This document shows positions 7,315-13,874 of a DNA stretch of 17,388 nt, piece by piece. The first letter of the stretch is position 1. The number at the start of each line of letters is the position of its first letter. Source of the stretch: JABDIY01 sp041576015 (lineage in GTDB: Bacteria; Actinomycetota; Acidimicrobiia; Acidimicrobiales; SZUA-35); the NCBI GenBank assembly GCA_041576015.1, contig JBFGLT010000054.1:1-17388 (forward strand), read 5' to 3'. The notes below the pieces were generated by a model. It saw only the letters and a program-made list of their open reading frames with translations. It had not been told where the DNA came from and did no database searches. The position numbers were made by a program, and so were the translations under genes.

Positions 7315-8466
7315 ATGCTGGGAAGACTCGCCCACATCCGCGTCCTGACCGTCGCTGCCGTTACAGCGGCGGGCGCCCTGATCGGGGCCGGTCCCACCGC
7401 CGCCCAGGACGTCGAGCCGACGGCCGCCGTCGCCATGGGCGACAGCTACATCGCCGGCGAGTCCGGCCGCTGGTTGGGCAACAGCTCGAACAGCTGGGGG
7501 GACCGCAATGGCACCGACCGGGCCGCCGAGTGGCGAGGCTGGTACTGGCGCTACGTCGAGGAGAACGTCTACGGCGACACCTACGCCAGCGGGTGCAATC
7601 GTTCCGACGTTGCGCCGATCGTCTCCGCCGGTCTGGCGGTCGACACCGTCGCCAACCTGGCGTGCTCGGGAGCGAGAACGATCAACCTCCGGTCGGCCGC
7701 CAACGGCGGCCGGGAGTACCGGGGGGAACCGCCTCAGGCCGACCAGCTGGCCGCCATCGCCGCCGGCCACGACGTCGAGGTGGTCGTCGTCTCCGTCGGC
7801 GGCAACGACCTCGGGTTCGCCGGGATGAACATCGACTGCGTGACCCGTTACGTCACGAGCACGAGGTGGTGGCCCGACACGTGCGCGCAGGCTCAACAGC
7901 GCAACGTGGACGGCCGGTTGCCCGCTGCGCTGGAAGGGGTACGGGGAGTGCTGGCCGACGTCCGGTCCGTTCTCGATGCCCACGGCGATGCCGGTGCCAG
8001 GATCATCCTGCAGAGCTACCCGAAACCGGTCACCGACTCCGCCGCCAACCGGTACCGGCAAACCGGCTGGAACCGCACCTTCACCGGTGGGTGCCCGTTC
8101 TGGGATGTGGACCTCGACTGGGCCACCGGGACTCTCGTTCCGTCCATCACCGAGGGCCTCCGCAGCGTGGCCGCCGACACCGGCGTGGAGTTCCTGGACC
8201 TGACCGACGCCCTACGAGGCCACGAACCGTGTGCGCAGACCGCCGCCCACGGCACCGGCGGCATCGATGGCGCCGGCGCCGAGTGGGTCCGCTTCGTCAC
8301 CCCTGGGATCACCCAGGGAGACGCCGGCGAATCGCTCCACCCCAACGCACACGGTCAGCGGGCGCTGGGGCGGTGCATCGCCCTGGCCGTAGATACAGAC
8401 CCATCGCCGGACGTCTGTGTCAACACACCCGGCGAAGGGACGACCGGGATGAAACTGCTGGGCTAG
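7315..8466 (+). CDS. Secreted SGNH/GDSL-family hydrolase (esterase or lipase)
   Basis: The 383-residue protein starts with an export signal (residues 1-30, ending PTAAQD), so it is probably secreted. The SGNH blocks are visible: GDSY with Ser44 as nucleophile (42-45), the block II glycine at G119 (ACSGA), GGND with N164 (162-165), and block V ESLHPNAHG with His342. The acid three residues before this His, usually Asp, is Glu339. Eight cysteines (94, 117, 175, 190, 260, 306, 354, 368) suggest up to four disulfides outside the cell. Such proteins cleave ester bonds in lipids, acetylated sugars or related compounds; the substrate cannot be read here. ATG 7315 is preceded by AAGACT-GGGAGAC, more like a leaderless -10 than a well-spaced ribosome site. 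The gene stands alone, 59 bp after the Fe-S reductase gene and convergent with the EamA gene. Confidence 0.88.
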   Translation: MLGRLAHIRVLTVAAVTAAGALIGAGPTAAQDVEPTAAVAMGDSYIAGESGRWLGNSSNSWGDRNGTDRAAEWRGWYWRYVEENVYGDTYASGCNRSDVAPIVSAGLAVDTVANLACSGARTINLRSAANGGREYRGEPPQADQLAAIAAGHDVEVVVVSVGGNDLGFAGMNIDCVTRYVTSTRWWPDTCAQAQQRNVDGRLPAALEGVRGVLADVRSVLDAHGDAGARIILQSYPKPVTDSAANRYRQTGWNRTFTGGCPFWDVDLDWATGTLVPSITEGLRSVAADTGVEFLDLTDALRGHEPCAQTAAHGTGGIDGAGAEWVRFVTPGITQGDAGESLHPNAHGQRALGRCIALAVDTDPSPDVCVNTPGEGTTGMKLLG

Positions 8467-8513
8467 GCCAAGACCTGACCCCTTCGAGGCAAACGTAGAC
8501 CTGACCCCTAGCC
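8460..8513. repeat. Direct repeats within an inverted repeat between convergent genes
   Basis: AGACCTGACCCCT occurs twice, at 8471-8483 and 8497-8509 (26-bp period). The pair is bracketed by the inverted repeat GGCTAGG (8461-8467) / CCTAGCC (8507-8513), whose arms contain the TAG stop codons of both convergent genes. CGAGGC (8485-8490) and GCCTCG (8511-8516) form another inverted pair. It may be a bidirectional terminator or a relic of a REP-like palindromic element. No transposase is nearby. Confidence 0.5.
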
Positions 8514-9431
8514 TCGCACGGGGCGGCTGGCGAGGACGGCGCCGGTGATGACGAGGACCACGCCGGCGAGGGCGATCGGTGCCACCTCGTCCCCCCGAAC
8601 AGAGACGCCGAGGAACAGGGCGACGACCGGGATGAGATAGGTGATGAACGATGCTCGAGGCGGCCCGACCCGGGCGATCAGCGAACCCATGAGGGCAAAG
8701 GCGATCCCGGTCCCCACCACGCCGAGCGCCACCACGGCCAGGACCGGTCCACCAGCCAACCGGTTGTCCGCCACGTTCGTCAGCGCGAAGGGCAGGGTGA
8801 GGATCGTCGCCACGCCGAGCACCCAACCCATCAGCCGTACCGAGCCATAGTCGTGTTGCAGGGGGGCGGCGATGTTCATGGCCACGCCGTAGCAGGCCGT
8901 CGCCGCCAGGACGAGGAGGACACCGCCGGTCTGGGCCCGACCCTCGCCGAGGCTGGGAAGGCTGATCAGTGCCACCCCCACCACGCCGACGGCGATCCCG
9001 GTCAGCTGGGCGCCACGGGTCCGCTGCCCGAAGGCGACGATGGCGATGGTGGCGACGAACACCGGCGTCGCACCGTTGAGCAGTCCGGTCACCGCCGAGT
9101 TGATCCGCTGCTCGGCCAGTGGGAACAATGTGAACGGCACCGCCACCCAGACGACGCCGAGGACGGCGACCCTCACGAAGTCGGCCCGGTCGGGAAGGGA
9201 AAAGCCTCGGTCCCGATACCGCGTCAGCGCCAGCAAGGTGATCGCCCCACCGGCCACGCGAACGAACGTGATCATGCCCGGCGTGAGCCCGTCGAGTCCG
9301 ATGTCGATGAGGAGGAATGACGCCCCCCAGATCAGCGACACCGAACAGAACACCGCCCAGTCGGTGACGGTGAACTGCTCGGTGTTGCGAGCGAGGGCCG
9401 ACTCGAAGATGGGTCGGGTCGGAGCGGTCAC
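8508..9431 (-). CDS. EamA-family (DMT superfamily) transporter
   Basis: The 307-residue inner-membrane protein consists of two EamA repeats with about ten helices. The first repeat contains FCSVSLIWGASFLLIDIGL, a hallmark of the family (RhaT/YdcZ-like metabolite exporters). The second begins near GGVLLVLAATACYGVAMNIA. Substrates are typically amino acids or other small metabolites, usually exported; none can be assigned here. I chose GTG at 9431 because TAGTCT (minus strand, 9444-9439) sits 7 nt before it, a leaderless-type -10. A TTG at 9488 would lengthen the protein by 19 Arg/Pro-rich residues and overlap the upstream gene. The zinc-ribbon gene ends 10 bp upstream on the same strand, and a LysR gene lies divergently beyond it, a common arrangement for regulated exporters. 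Confidence 0.88.
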   Translation of the reverse strand: MTAPTRPIFESALARNTEQFTVTDWAVFCSVSLIWGASFLLIDIGLDGLTPGMITFVRVAGGAITLLALTRYRDRGFSLPDRADFVRVAVLGVVWVAVPFTLFPLAEQRINSAVTGLLNGATPVFVATIAIVAFGQRTRGAQLTGIAVGVVGVALISLPSLGEGRAQTGGVLLVLAATACYGVAMNIAAPLQHDYGSVRLMGWVLGVATILTLPFALTNVADNRLAGGPVLAVVALGVVGTGIAFALMGSLIARVGPPRASFITYLIPVVALFLGVSVRGDEVAPIALAGVVLVITGAVLASRPVRG

Positions 9432-9438
9432 GCCGTGC

Positions 9439-9444
9439 AGACTA
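9439..9444 (-). promoter_or_regulatory. -10 box of the EamA gene overlapping the upstream stop codon
   Basis: On the minus strand TAGTCT matches TANNNT and ends 7 nt before the GTG start at 9431. Its first three bases are also the TAG stop codon of the zinc-ribbon gene. The transporter may therefore have its own leaderless transcript besides any read-through from the gene upstream. Confidence 0.4.
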
Positions 9445-9672
9445 CGAGGCGAGCGCCGCCTCTGCGGGCACGCGGCGGACGGGGGCAAGGGAGCGCTCCT
9501 GCCCGGCGGTGCTCTTCTCGATGGTGGAGGCCGTGCCGGTGTTGATCGTCAGGTGACCCTCGGGGCAGCGGACGTAGACGATCACACCTTCGCTCGTGTT
9601 GTGCATCGACCTTATCGAACGAGTGCCGACCAGGTAGCGCCGATCGCATTGGGGGCAATGGATGTGAAGCAT
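9442..9672 (-). CDS. Small zinc-ribbon-like protein
   Basis: The 76-residue protein has CPQC (residues 6-9) and CPEGH (about 37-41), a CxxC ... CxxGH arrangement that can bind one zinc ion. The region between includes TRSIRSMHNTSEGVIVYVRC, where the second half is strand-like. The last third is polar and low in complexity. Small cytoplasmic proteins of this kind are widespread in actinobacteria as hypothetical proteins, and I cannot give a function. I chose ATG 9672 because it places the CxxC next to the N-terminus and because CATGAT-GGGAGC stands directly before it, the same 12 bases that precede the MttB-like gene. Longer in-frame starts up to 9825 would run into the divergent LysR gene. 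It lies just upstream of the transporter gene on the same strand and is probably partly co-transcribed with it. Confidence 0.7.
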   Translation of the reverse strand: MLHIHCPQCDRRYLVGTRSIRSMHNTSEGVIVYVRCPEGHLTINTGTASTIEKSTAGQERSLAPVRRVPAEAALAS

Positions 9673-9769
9673 GCTCCCATCATGAGAGCGCCGACTGAAA
9701 AGGAAAAGCGATGCTTCTGCAACGATATTCATAAGCGTTACTACATATTCGACGCTAGGCTCTCGCGGT
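9673..9769. promoter_or_regulatory. Divergent promoter region between the zinc-ribbon and LysR genes
   Basis: This AT-richer 97-bp gap holds TAGGCT (9756-9761), a TANNNT box 8 nt before the LysR GTG. For the zinc-ribbon gene, CATGAT on the minus strand (9684-9679) lies 6 nt before its ATG. In the centre are a small dyad, TAAGCGTTA (9732-9740), and a direct repeat of ATATTC (9725-9730 and 9745-9750) with a 20-bp period. LysR regulators usually bind such divergent gaps, so this is the likely site of autoregulation and of control of the zinc-ribbon/EamA pair. Confidence 0.4.
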
Positions 9770-10687
9770 GTGGACATCAGCATCCAGCAGCTCCGCATGC
9801 TTCGGGAGGTGGCCAGTCTCGGCACGATCGCAGCTGCCTCCGACGCCCTCGGCTACACGCCATCGGCGGTCAGCCAGCAGCTGTCGGCCATCGAACGCAC
9901 GACCGGCGTGCCGGTCCTCGAACGGGTCGGGCGCAACGTCCAGCTGACCGACGCCGGCCGGGAGCTCGTCAACCACGCCGACGTCGTGCTGTCCGAGCTG
10001 GAGCGAGCCCAGGCGTCGCTCGAACGGGTCCGCCAGGAGGTGGCGGGGGTCGTGCGCGTGGGGCTGAGCGAGTCGATGGCGTCACGATTCCTTCCGCCGA
10101 TGCTGAGGATGGCCGCCGACCGGTTCCCCGACCTCCAGATCCGAACCGAGGAGTTCGGGACCGAGCTCACCGGCATCGAAGCCGTGCGCAGCGGTCAACT
10201 CGATGCCACCTTCGTCATGACCAGCAGCCACGCTCCCCATCTGGACGGGGTGGTGGTCGAAGAGCTGTTCCGGGACTGGTTTCGCATCGTCGTGCCGGCT
10301 GGTTCGCAGTGGGACCGTGATGCCGACGAGATCGATCTCGGCGAACTGGCCGGCGCTCCGTTCGTGCTCTCGCCCTACCGGGTGTGGTGCGGACGCCTGG
10401 TCCACACCGCCTGTCAGAACGCCGGGTTCACGCCCGACGTCGTTCACCAGATCGACGACTACCCGGCCACCTTGCAGATGGTGGCCGCCGGCGCCGGCGT
10501 GTCTCTCGTGCCCGAACTGGCCCTGGCCCGCCAGCCTCCGGGGCTCCGGTTGCTCAACCCCGAGCAGCCGTTCTGCCGACAGGTAGAGCTGGCCTACCGG
10601 GAGTCGAGCCGCTCGCGTCCGGCGATGCAGGCCCTGGTCGACCTCTCGATCGAGGCGGCCGACGAGCTCGGCCTCGACCGCATGTGA
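9770..10687 (+). CDS. LysR-family transcriptional regulator
   Basis: The 305-residue protein has the family's usual length and layout. Residues 1-60 form a winged helix-turn-helix (QQLRMLREVASLGTIAAASD, then TPSAVSQQLSAIERTTG), followed by a linker helix (about 62-92) and a substrate-binding domain of periplasmic-binding-protein fold (about 93-300). The latter would sense an unknown small molecule; late elements such as MVAAGAGVSLVPELA are conserved. The start is GTG 9770, giving MDISIQQLRML, the normal family start, preceded by TAGGCT 8 nt upstream and no ribosome site. It is divergent from the zinc-ribbon/EamA pair, which it probably regulates. Its TGA stop directly abuts the stop codon of the convergent pirin gene. 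The ligand cannot be told from sequence. Confidence 0.92.
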   Translation: MDISIQQLRMLREVASLGTIAAASDALGYTPSAVSQQLSAIERTTGVPVLERVGRNVQLTDAGRELVNHADVVLSELERAQASLERVRQEVAGVVRVGLSESMASRFLPPMLRMAADRFPDLQIRTEEFGTELTGIEAVRSGQLDATFVMTSSHAPHLDGVVVEELFRDWFRIVVPAGSQWDRDADEIDLGELAGAPFVLSPYRVWCGRLVHTACQNAGFTPDVVHQIDDYPATLQMVAAGAGVSLVPELALARQPPGLRLLNPEQPFCRQVELAYRESSRSRPAMQALVDLSIEAADELGLDRM

Positions 10688-11404
10688 TCAGTCCGTGACC
10701 CAGATGAGGGTCTCGGAACCCTCGGCGCCGGCGGTGAAGTTCGGCGAGCCAGCGTCGACGAGCCGGACGGCGTCCCCCTCGCCGAGTTCGCCGGCGCCTT
10801 CGAGGGAACCCGAGCCTCGGGCGAGGAAGAGGTGCACGAAGCCGCCGTCGGGCACCGGCACGATCTCCCCCGCCGCCAGCCGACCGGCCCACAGCACTGC
10901 ACCGCTCTGCTGGATCGCGATGGCGGCGTCATGCCCCTGTCCCGAGGCGACCGGAACGAGCCCACCTCGTGCGAGCTCGTCGTTGATGTCGAGTTGTTGA
11001 TACCCCGGATCGATGGCCTGGCGGTCGGGAATCACCCACATCTGGATGAAGTGAACCTCCTCGGTCAGGCTTGGGTTCTTCTCGCTGTGCCAGATACCCC
11101 GCCCGGCGCTCATCCGCTGAGCCAGTCCCGGGTAGATGATTCCCCGGTTGCCCTCCGAATCCTTGTGTTCGAGCTCGCCCGAGAGCACCCACGTCACGAT
11201 CTCCATGTCGCGATGCGGGTGCGTCTCGAATCCGGTACCGCCGGCCACCCGATCGTCGTTGGACACCAGGAGCTTGCCGTGGTTTGTGTTCGAAGGATTC
11301 CAGTGGTGACCGAAACTGAACGAGTGCCGGGAATCGAGCCAGCCGATCCGGGTGGTGAATCGTTCGTCGGCCCGAATGACGTCGAGGGTGTCCACGTCCG
11401 ACAC
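10688..11404 (-). CDS. Pirin-family bicupin protein (YhhW-like, possible quercetinase)
   Basis: The 238-residue protein has the length and layout of bacterial pirins of the YhhW type. The N-terminal cupin holds the metal ligands H62 and H64 (THPHRDMEIVTWVLSGELEH) and H106 and E108 (GIWHSEKN), matching the His-His-His-Glu set of human pirin and E. coli YhhW. The second cupin (about 150-238) lacks an obvious metal site, as is usual. Some homologues cleave quercetin with oxygen; others have redox or regulatory roles, so the physiological substrate is open. The start is GTG 11404. TAAGAT (minus strand, 11427-11422) is a -10 candidate 17 nt upstream. The gene is convergent with LysR, with no intergenic base, and lies downstream of the DUF3048 gene on the same strand with a 39-bp gap. 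Confidence 0.92.
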   Translation of the reverse strand: MSDVDTLDVIRADERFTTRIGWLDSRHSFSFGHHWNPSNTNHGKLLVSNDDRVAGGTGFETHPHRDMEIVTWVLSGELEHKDSEGNRGIIYPGLAQRMSAGRGIWHSEKNPSLTEEVHFIQMWVIPDRQAIDPGYQQLDINDELARGGLVPVASGQGHDAAIAIQQSGAVLWAGRLAAGEIVPVPDGGFVHLFLARGSGSLEGAGELGEGDAVRLVDAGSPNFTAGAEGSETLIWVTD

Positions 11405-11421
11405 AACACCGCCCGCCGCAC

Positions 11422-11440
11422 ATCTTATTTCAGATCTGAA
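11422..11440 (-). promoter_or_regulatory. Pirin gene promoter with a 12-bp perfect palindrome
   Basis: TTCAGATCTGAA (11429-11440) is perfectly self-complementary and adjoins the -10 candidate TAAGAT (minus strand, 11427-11422). On the minus strand the palindrome lies directly upstream of that box, between -10 and -35, a good operator position. It begins 3 nt after the stop codon of the DUF3048 gene, so it might instead belong to that gene's 3' end. Confidence 0.35.
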
Positions 11441-11443
11441 CCT

Positions 11444-12712
11444 TCAGTCCTTGGAGTACTGACCGGTCGTCACGATCTGCATCCAGGTGCGACCCGGCGT
11501 CAAGGTGATCGCCTCGCCGGCGACGTGCAACATGGCGGGATCCCGCAGGGTCGGTCGCGTCCAGCGGCCGTCGATTCGCCGGCCGTCGGTGAAGACCACG
11601 GCGTTGCCCTCCCCGACGAACAGGTACTCGGGAACCGGGGCCCCTGTGCTGTCGAAGAGACCGGTCGGTGCCGAGCCGACACCCACCACGACGACATTGG
11701 CGGCTGTGATCGCCTCCCCGTCGGTCGTGTGGACCGCTCCGCCCTGCTGCCGGACCCATCGCGAGCCGTCCCAGTCCCAGCGGACGCTGTTGGCCGGATA
11801 GGTGACCCGGAATCCCGAGTCCTCCACACCCTGGGTGGATGGCGTGCCCACCGGCCGGTAGTGGAACTGCGCCGGCGGCGGACCACCCGGCGCCACCGAG
11901 GAGAAGCTCGAGGTCTTCGTGTAGAGATTGTGCGGCGCCGGGCGGTTGCTCGAACGCCAGTACCCCGAAGATCTCGCCGCGCTGTAGTTGGCCACGTTGG
12001 TCTGATTCAACAGCAGTTGGTCGATCACCTTGTTGGCGCCGGAGTAGACGAGCGCCGGCGTGCCGAAGCCGCTCAGGAACGAGATGTCGGTCGAGCGGCC
12101 CGACCTCACCGGACCGACGGTCGTGTCGTTGGTCTGGAACACTGCCGCGAAGCGGGTGATGCCGTACTCGACCTGCTCCTCCATCACGATGTCGGCCTGA
12201 TTGAGTCCGGTCTGGGGGCGGGCTCGGGAGGCGTTGTCGACCTTGACGACCACCGCCGGACGGCCCGAAGGTGAGCCGGGCAGGCCGGTGAGCGGATGGG
12301 TCCCCGCCGCCGTGGGCGGTCGGGAGATCGGCGAGCTGGCAACGACCTCGTCGGGACTCATGAAGCCGAGCACGCCCACATAGAGGCTGGATGGTTGCTG
12401 AGCGGTGCCGGACGCACTGGTCACCGCCGGCGCCCCGGAACTGCTCGCCGTCGTGGGAGGGGCGGTGGTGGTGGCTGCGGTCGTCGGCGGTGTGGTCGTG
12501 TCGGGCGCGCCGTGCCAGGCCGAATAGTTTGCCACCGGCTCGAATTCGGTGACCAGGGTCGTCGCCGTCGAGCTGTCGGTCGTGGTCACATCGGTGGTGG
12601 TGGTCGTCGACTCGACGAGAGGCTGAGCATCGGGGGTGGCTGTCTCCCCCGCAGTTGCACACGCCGCCGCTGCGATCGTCAACGCGATCAGTCCCGCTGC
12701 ACGTTTCACCAC
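11444..12712 (-). CDS. DUF3048 (YerB-like) lipoprotein
   Basis: The 422-residue protein is probably exported and lipid-anchored: a short hydrophobic N-terminus ends AAAAC with Cys18 as the lipidation site. A Thr/Ser/Ala/Pro-rich linker (about 22-105) resembles a cell-wall spacer. The DUF3048 N-terminal domain (about 138-290) shows HPLTGLPGSPSGRPAVVVKVDN, ARPQTGLNQADIVMEE, GITRFAAVFQTN and VGPVRSGRSTDI. The C-terminal domain (about 300-420) contains YLFVGEGNAVVFTDGRRIDG and ends in MQIVTTGQYS. The molecular role of the YerB family is not established to my knowledge. There are two consecutive GTG codons (12712 and 12709); either could start the protein, preceded by GAAGAGAG as a modest ribosome site. 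It is divergent from the tRNA gene and upstream of the pirin gene. Confidence 0.9.
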   Translation of the reverse strand: MVKRAAGLIALTIAAAACATAGETATPDAQPLVESTTTTTDVTTTDSSTATTLVTEFEPVANYSAWHGAPDTTTPPTTAATTTAPPTTASSSGAPAVTSASGTAQQPSSLYVGVLGFMSPDEVVASSPISRPPTAAGTHPLTGLPGSPSGRPAVVVKVDNASRARPQTGLNQADIVMEEQVEYGITRFAAVFQTNDTTVGPVRSGRSTDISFLSGFGTPALVYSGANKVIDQLLLNQTNVANYSAARSSGYWRSSNRPAPHNLYTKTSSFSSVAPGGPPPAQFHYRPVGTPSTQGVEDSGFRVTYPANSVRWDWDGSRWVRQQGGAVHTTDGEAITAANVVVVGVGSAPTGLFDSTGAPVPEYLFVGEGNAVVFTDGRRIDGRWTRPTLRDPAMLHVAGEAITLTPGRTWMQIVTTGQYSKD

Positions 12713-12748
12713 ACTCTCTTCGGCAGGGGCCGGGAAGGATCAAGGTGG

Positions 12749-12754
12749 TAGGGT
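12749..12754 (+). promoter_or_regulatory. -10 box of the tRNA-Gly gene
   Basis: TAGGGT fits TANNNT and lies 11 nt before the first base of the mature tRNA, leaving room for a start near 12761 and a 5' leader of a few bases. No good -35 box is visible. Confidence 0.4.
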
Positions 12755-12765
12755 GAGGCCGACCT

Positions 12766-12836
12766 GCGGGTGTAGTTCAATGGTAGAACATCAGCTTCCC
12801 AAGCTGAGAACGAGGGTTCGATTCCCTTCACCCGCT
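12766..12836 (+). tRNA. tRNA-Gly (anticodon CCC)
   Basis: The 71-nt gene folds fully. The acceptor stem is GCGGGTG (12766-12772) with CACCCGC (12829-12835), followed by U as discriminator base (12836). The D arm is GTTC-AATGGTA-GAAC. The anticodon stem TCAGC/GCTGA encloses loop TTCCCAA with anticodon CCC at 12798-12800. There is a 4-nt variable loop, and the T arm is GAGGG-TTCGATT-CCCTT with one G-U pair. CCA is not encoded. It reads GGG codons, which should be frequent in this GC-rich genome. Confidence 0.96.
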
Positions 12837-12850
12837 CGCTGAGAAAACCC

Positions 12851-12863
12851 AGGTCGATGACCT
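12851..12863. repeat. Short inverted repeat downstream of tRNA-Gly
   Basis: AGGTC-gat-GACCT starts 15 nt after the tRNA; CCC before it and GGG at 12868-12870 can extend the fold. GCTGAG (12838-12843) also pairs with CTCAGC (12886-12891). It could end or shape the tRNA transcript, though no T-run follows. Nothing else is recognised in 12837-13001. Confidence 0.3.
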
Positions 12864-13001
12864 AGATGGGATGCTGAAACCGGATCTCAGCGGCGAACCT
12901 GCCTCCGGGGATGCTGCAGCGGGCGCTGCCTGGTTTGCGGGTTCGGCAAGCAGGTCCCGAATGTCGCCAGCGTCTCCGCCAGGTATCCCTGGTCGGGCGA
13001 A

Positions 13002-13679
13002 CTAGCCGCCCGTCGCCCCGTCCATTCGGATCATGTTGACAGCCACCCACAGCGACCAGATCAGGAATCCCGGAGGAAAACCGATGAGCCCGATGATCCC
13101 GAAGCCACCCTCGGGGTTTCCGGAGAAGGGCCACAAGGTACCGATCACGGCCACGACGGCAACGAACACGCCAAGCCAGCCGAGCCACTTGGACATCACG
13201 CCGCTCTGAAGGATCACCACCGACGCCCCGAGGACGAAAATGGCCATTCCCCAAGGGACGATCGCTGAGAAGATGACGGTGTCGAAATGAGCAAGAGTCT
13301 TCACCGTCTCATCCGACGCGGCAGCCAGCGTGTCTTCGAGACCGAGGACCGCCCAGAAGGACAATCCGACGCCTCCCATGGTGACCATCATGATCGCCCC
13401 TACGAATGACACCCGTGACCACACGCCTTCGCTCTCGGCATCGGCAGGACCGAGCAGGCTGCGCAGCCCAGATGCGAAGACGACGACGAGTGCGAATGCC
13501 AGTGACAGACCGAACGTCACGACCGCCACGGACGTTTCGTTGTCCACGAACCACAGACGAAAGTCGGCCGCTGAATCAGACAGAGACGGAGGTTGTGCCG
13601 TTCCGATGAAGAGCGCCACAAAGATCACGACGTAGGCGATTCCGGCCCAGCCAGTCAGCTTCTTCCAGGAAACCGTCAT
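13002..13679 (-). CDS. Six-helix integral membrane protein of unknown function
   Basis: The 225-residue protein has about six hydrophobic segments: residues 10-27, 51-72, 90-113, 133-157, 164-183 and 194-217. The N-terminus is short and charged (MTVSWKKLTGW). A conserved-looking loop, DFRLWFVDNETSV (residues 39-51), lies after the first helix, probably outside the cell. I see no catalytic or transport signature, and it resembles small hypothetical membrane proteins of actinobacteria. ATG 13679 is preceded by a purine-rich ribosome site (GAGAAAGAG, 5 nt before the start), and TAGGGT (minus strand, 13712-13707) is a possible -10. It follows the MttB-like gene on the same strand at 195 bp, a gap with only a small GCCCG-tgc-CGGGC dyad at 13727-13739, so it is probably transcribed separately. 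Confidence 0.82.
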   Translation of the reverse strand: MTVSWKKLTGWAGIAYVVIFVALFIGTAQPPSLSDSAADFRLWFVDNETSVAVVTFGLSLAFALVVVFASGLRSLLGPADAESEGVWSRVSFVGAIMMVTMGGVGLSFWAVLGLEDTLAAASDETVKTLAHFDTVIFSAIVPWGMAIFVLGASVVILQSGVMSKWLGWLGVFVAVVAVIGTLWPFSGNPEGGFGIIGLIGFPPGFLIWSLWVAVNMIRMDGATGG

Positions 13680-13874
13680 GCGAACTCTTTCTCTCGAGCT
13701 GATGGGACCCTACAGGATCGGAGGATGCCCGTGCCGGGCCAACGCGGATCCCGGGTTGGTTGATCGAGCGGATCAGCTCACATTGGAGGGAGCTGGCGGT
13801 AGCGAACGGCCCCGCCCCCAAGACTGAGGAGCGGTGTTCTCGAGCGAGGGTCAGATGCCGGTTGGCTGGGTTGG

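Noticed and set aside
8460..8513. CRISPR-like array from the repeated 13-mer
   Set aside because: There are only two copies, the spacing is too short for a spacer, and no cas genes are present.
9040..10320. 426-residue + strand ORF across the EamA, zinc-ribbon and LysR genes
   Set aside because: It crosses three genes with recognisable proteins in other frames and shows no domain of its own.
10832..12274. 480-residue + strand ORF opposite the pirin and DUF3048 genes
   Set aside because: It spans two unrelated minus-strand genes and their gap and has only shadow-like Arg/Asp/His-rich composition.
12636..12842. 68-residue ORF ending VEHQLPKLRTRVRFPSPAR
   Set aside because: This is the well-known false protein made by translating through a tRNA gene; the DNA folds as tRNA-Gly(CCC).
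12837..13001. Possible integration site (att) at the 3' end of the tRNA gene
   Set aside because: No repeated copy of the tRNA 3' end, integrase gene or phage-like gene is present in the window.
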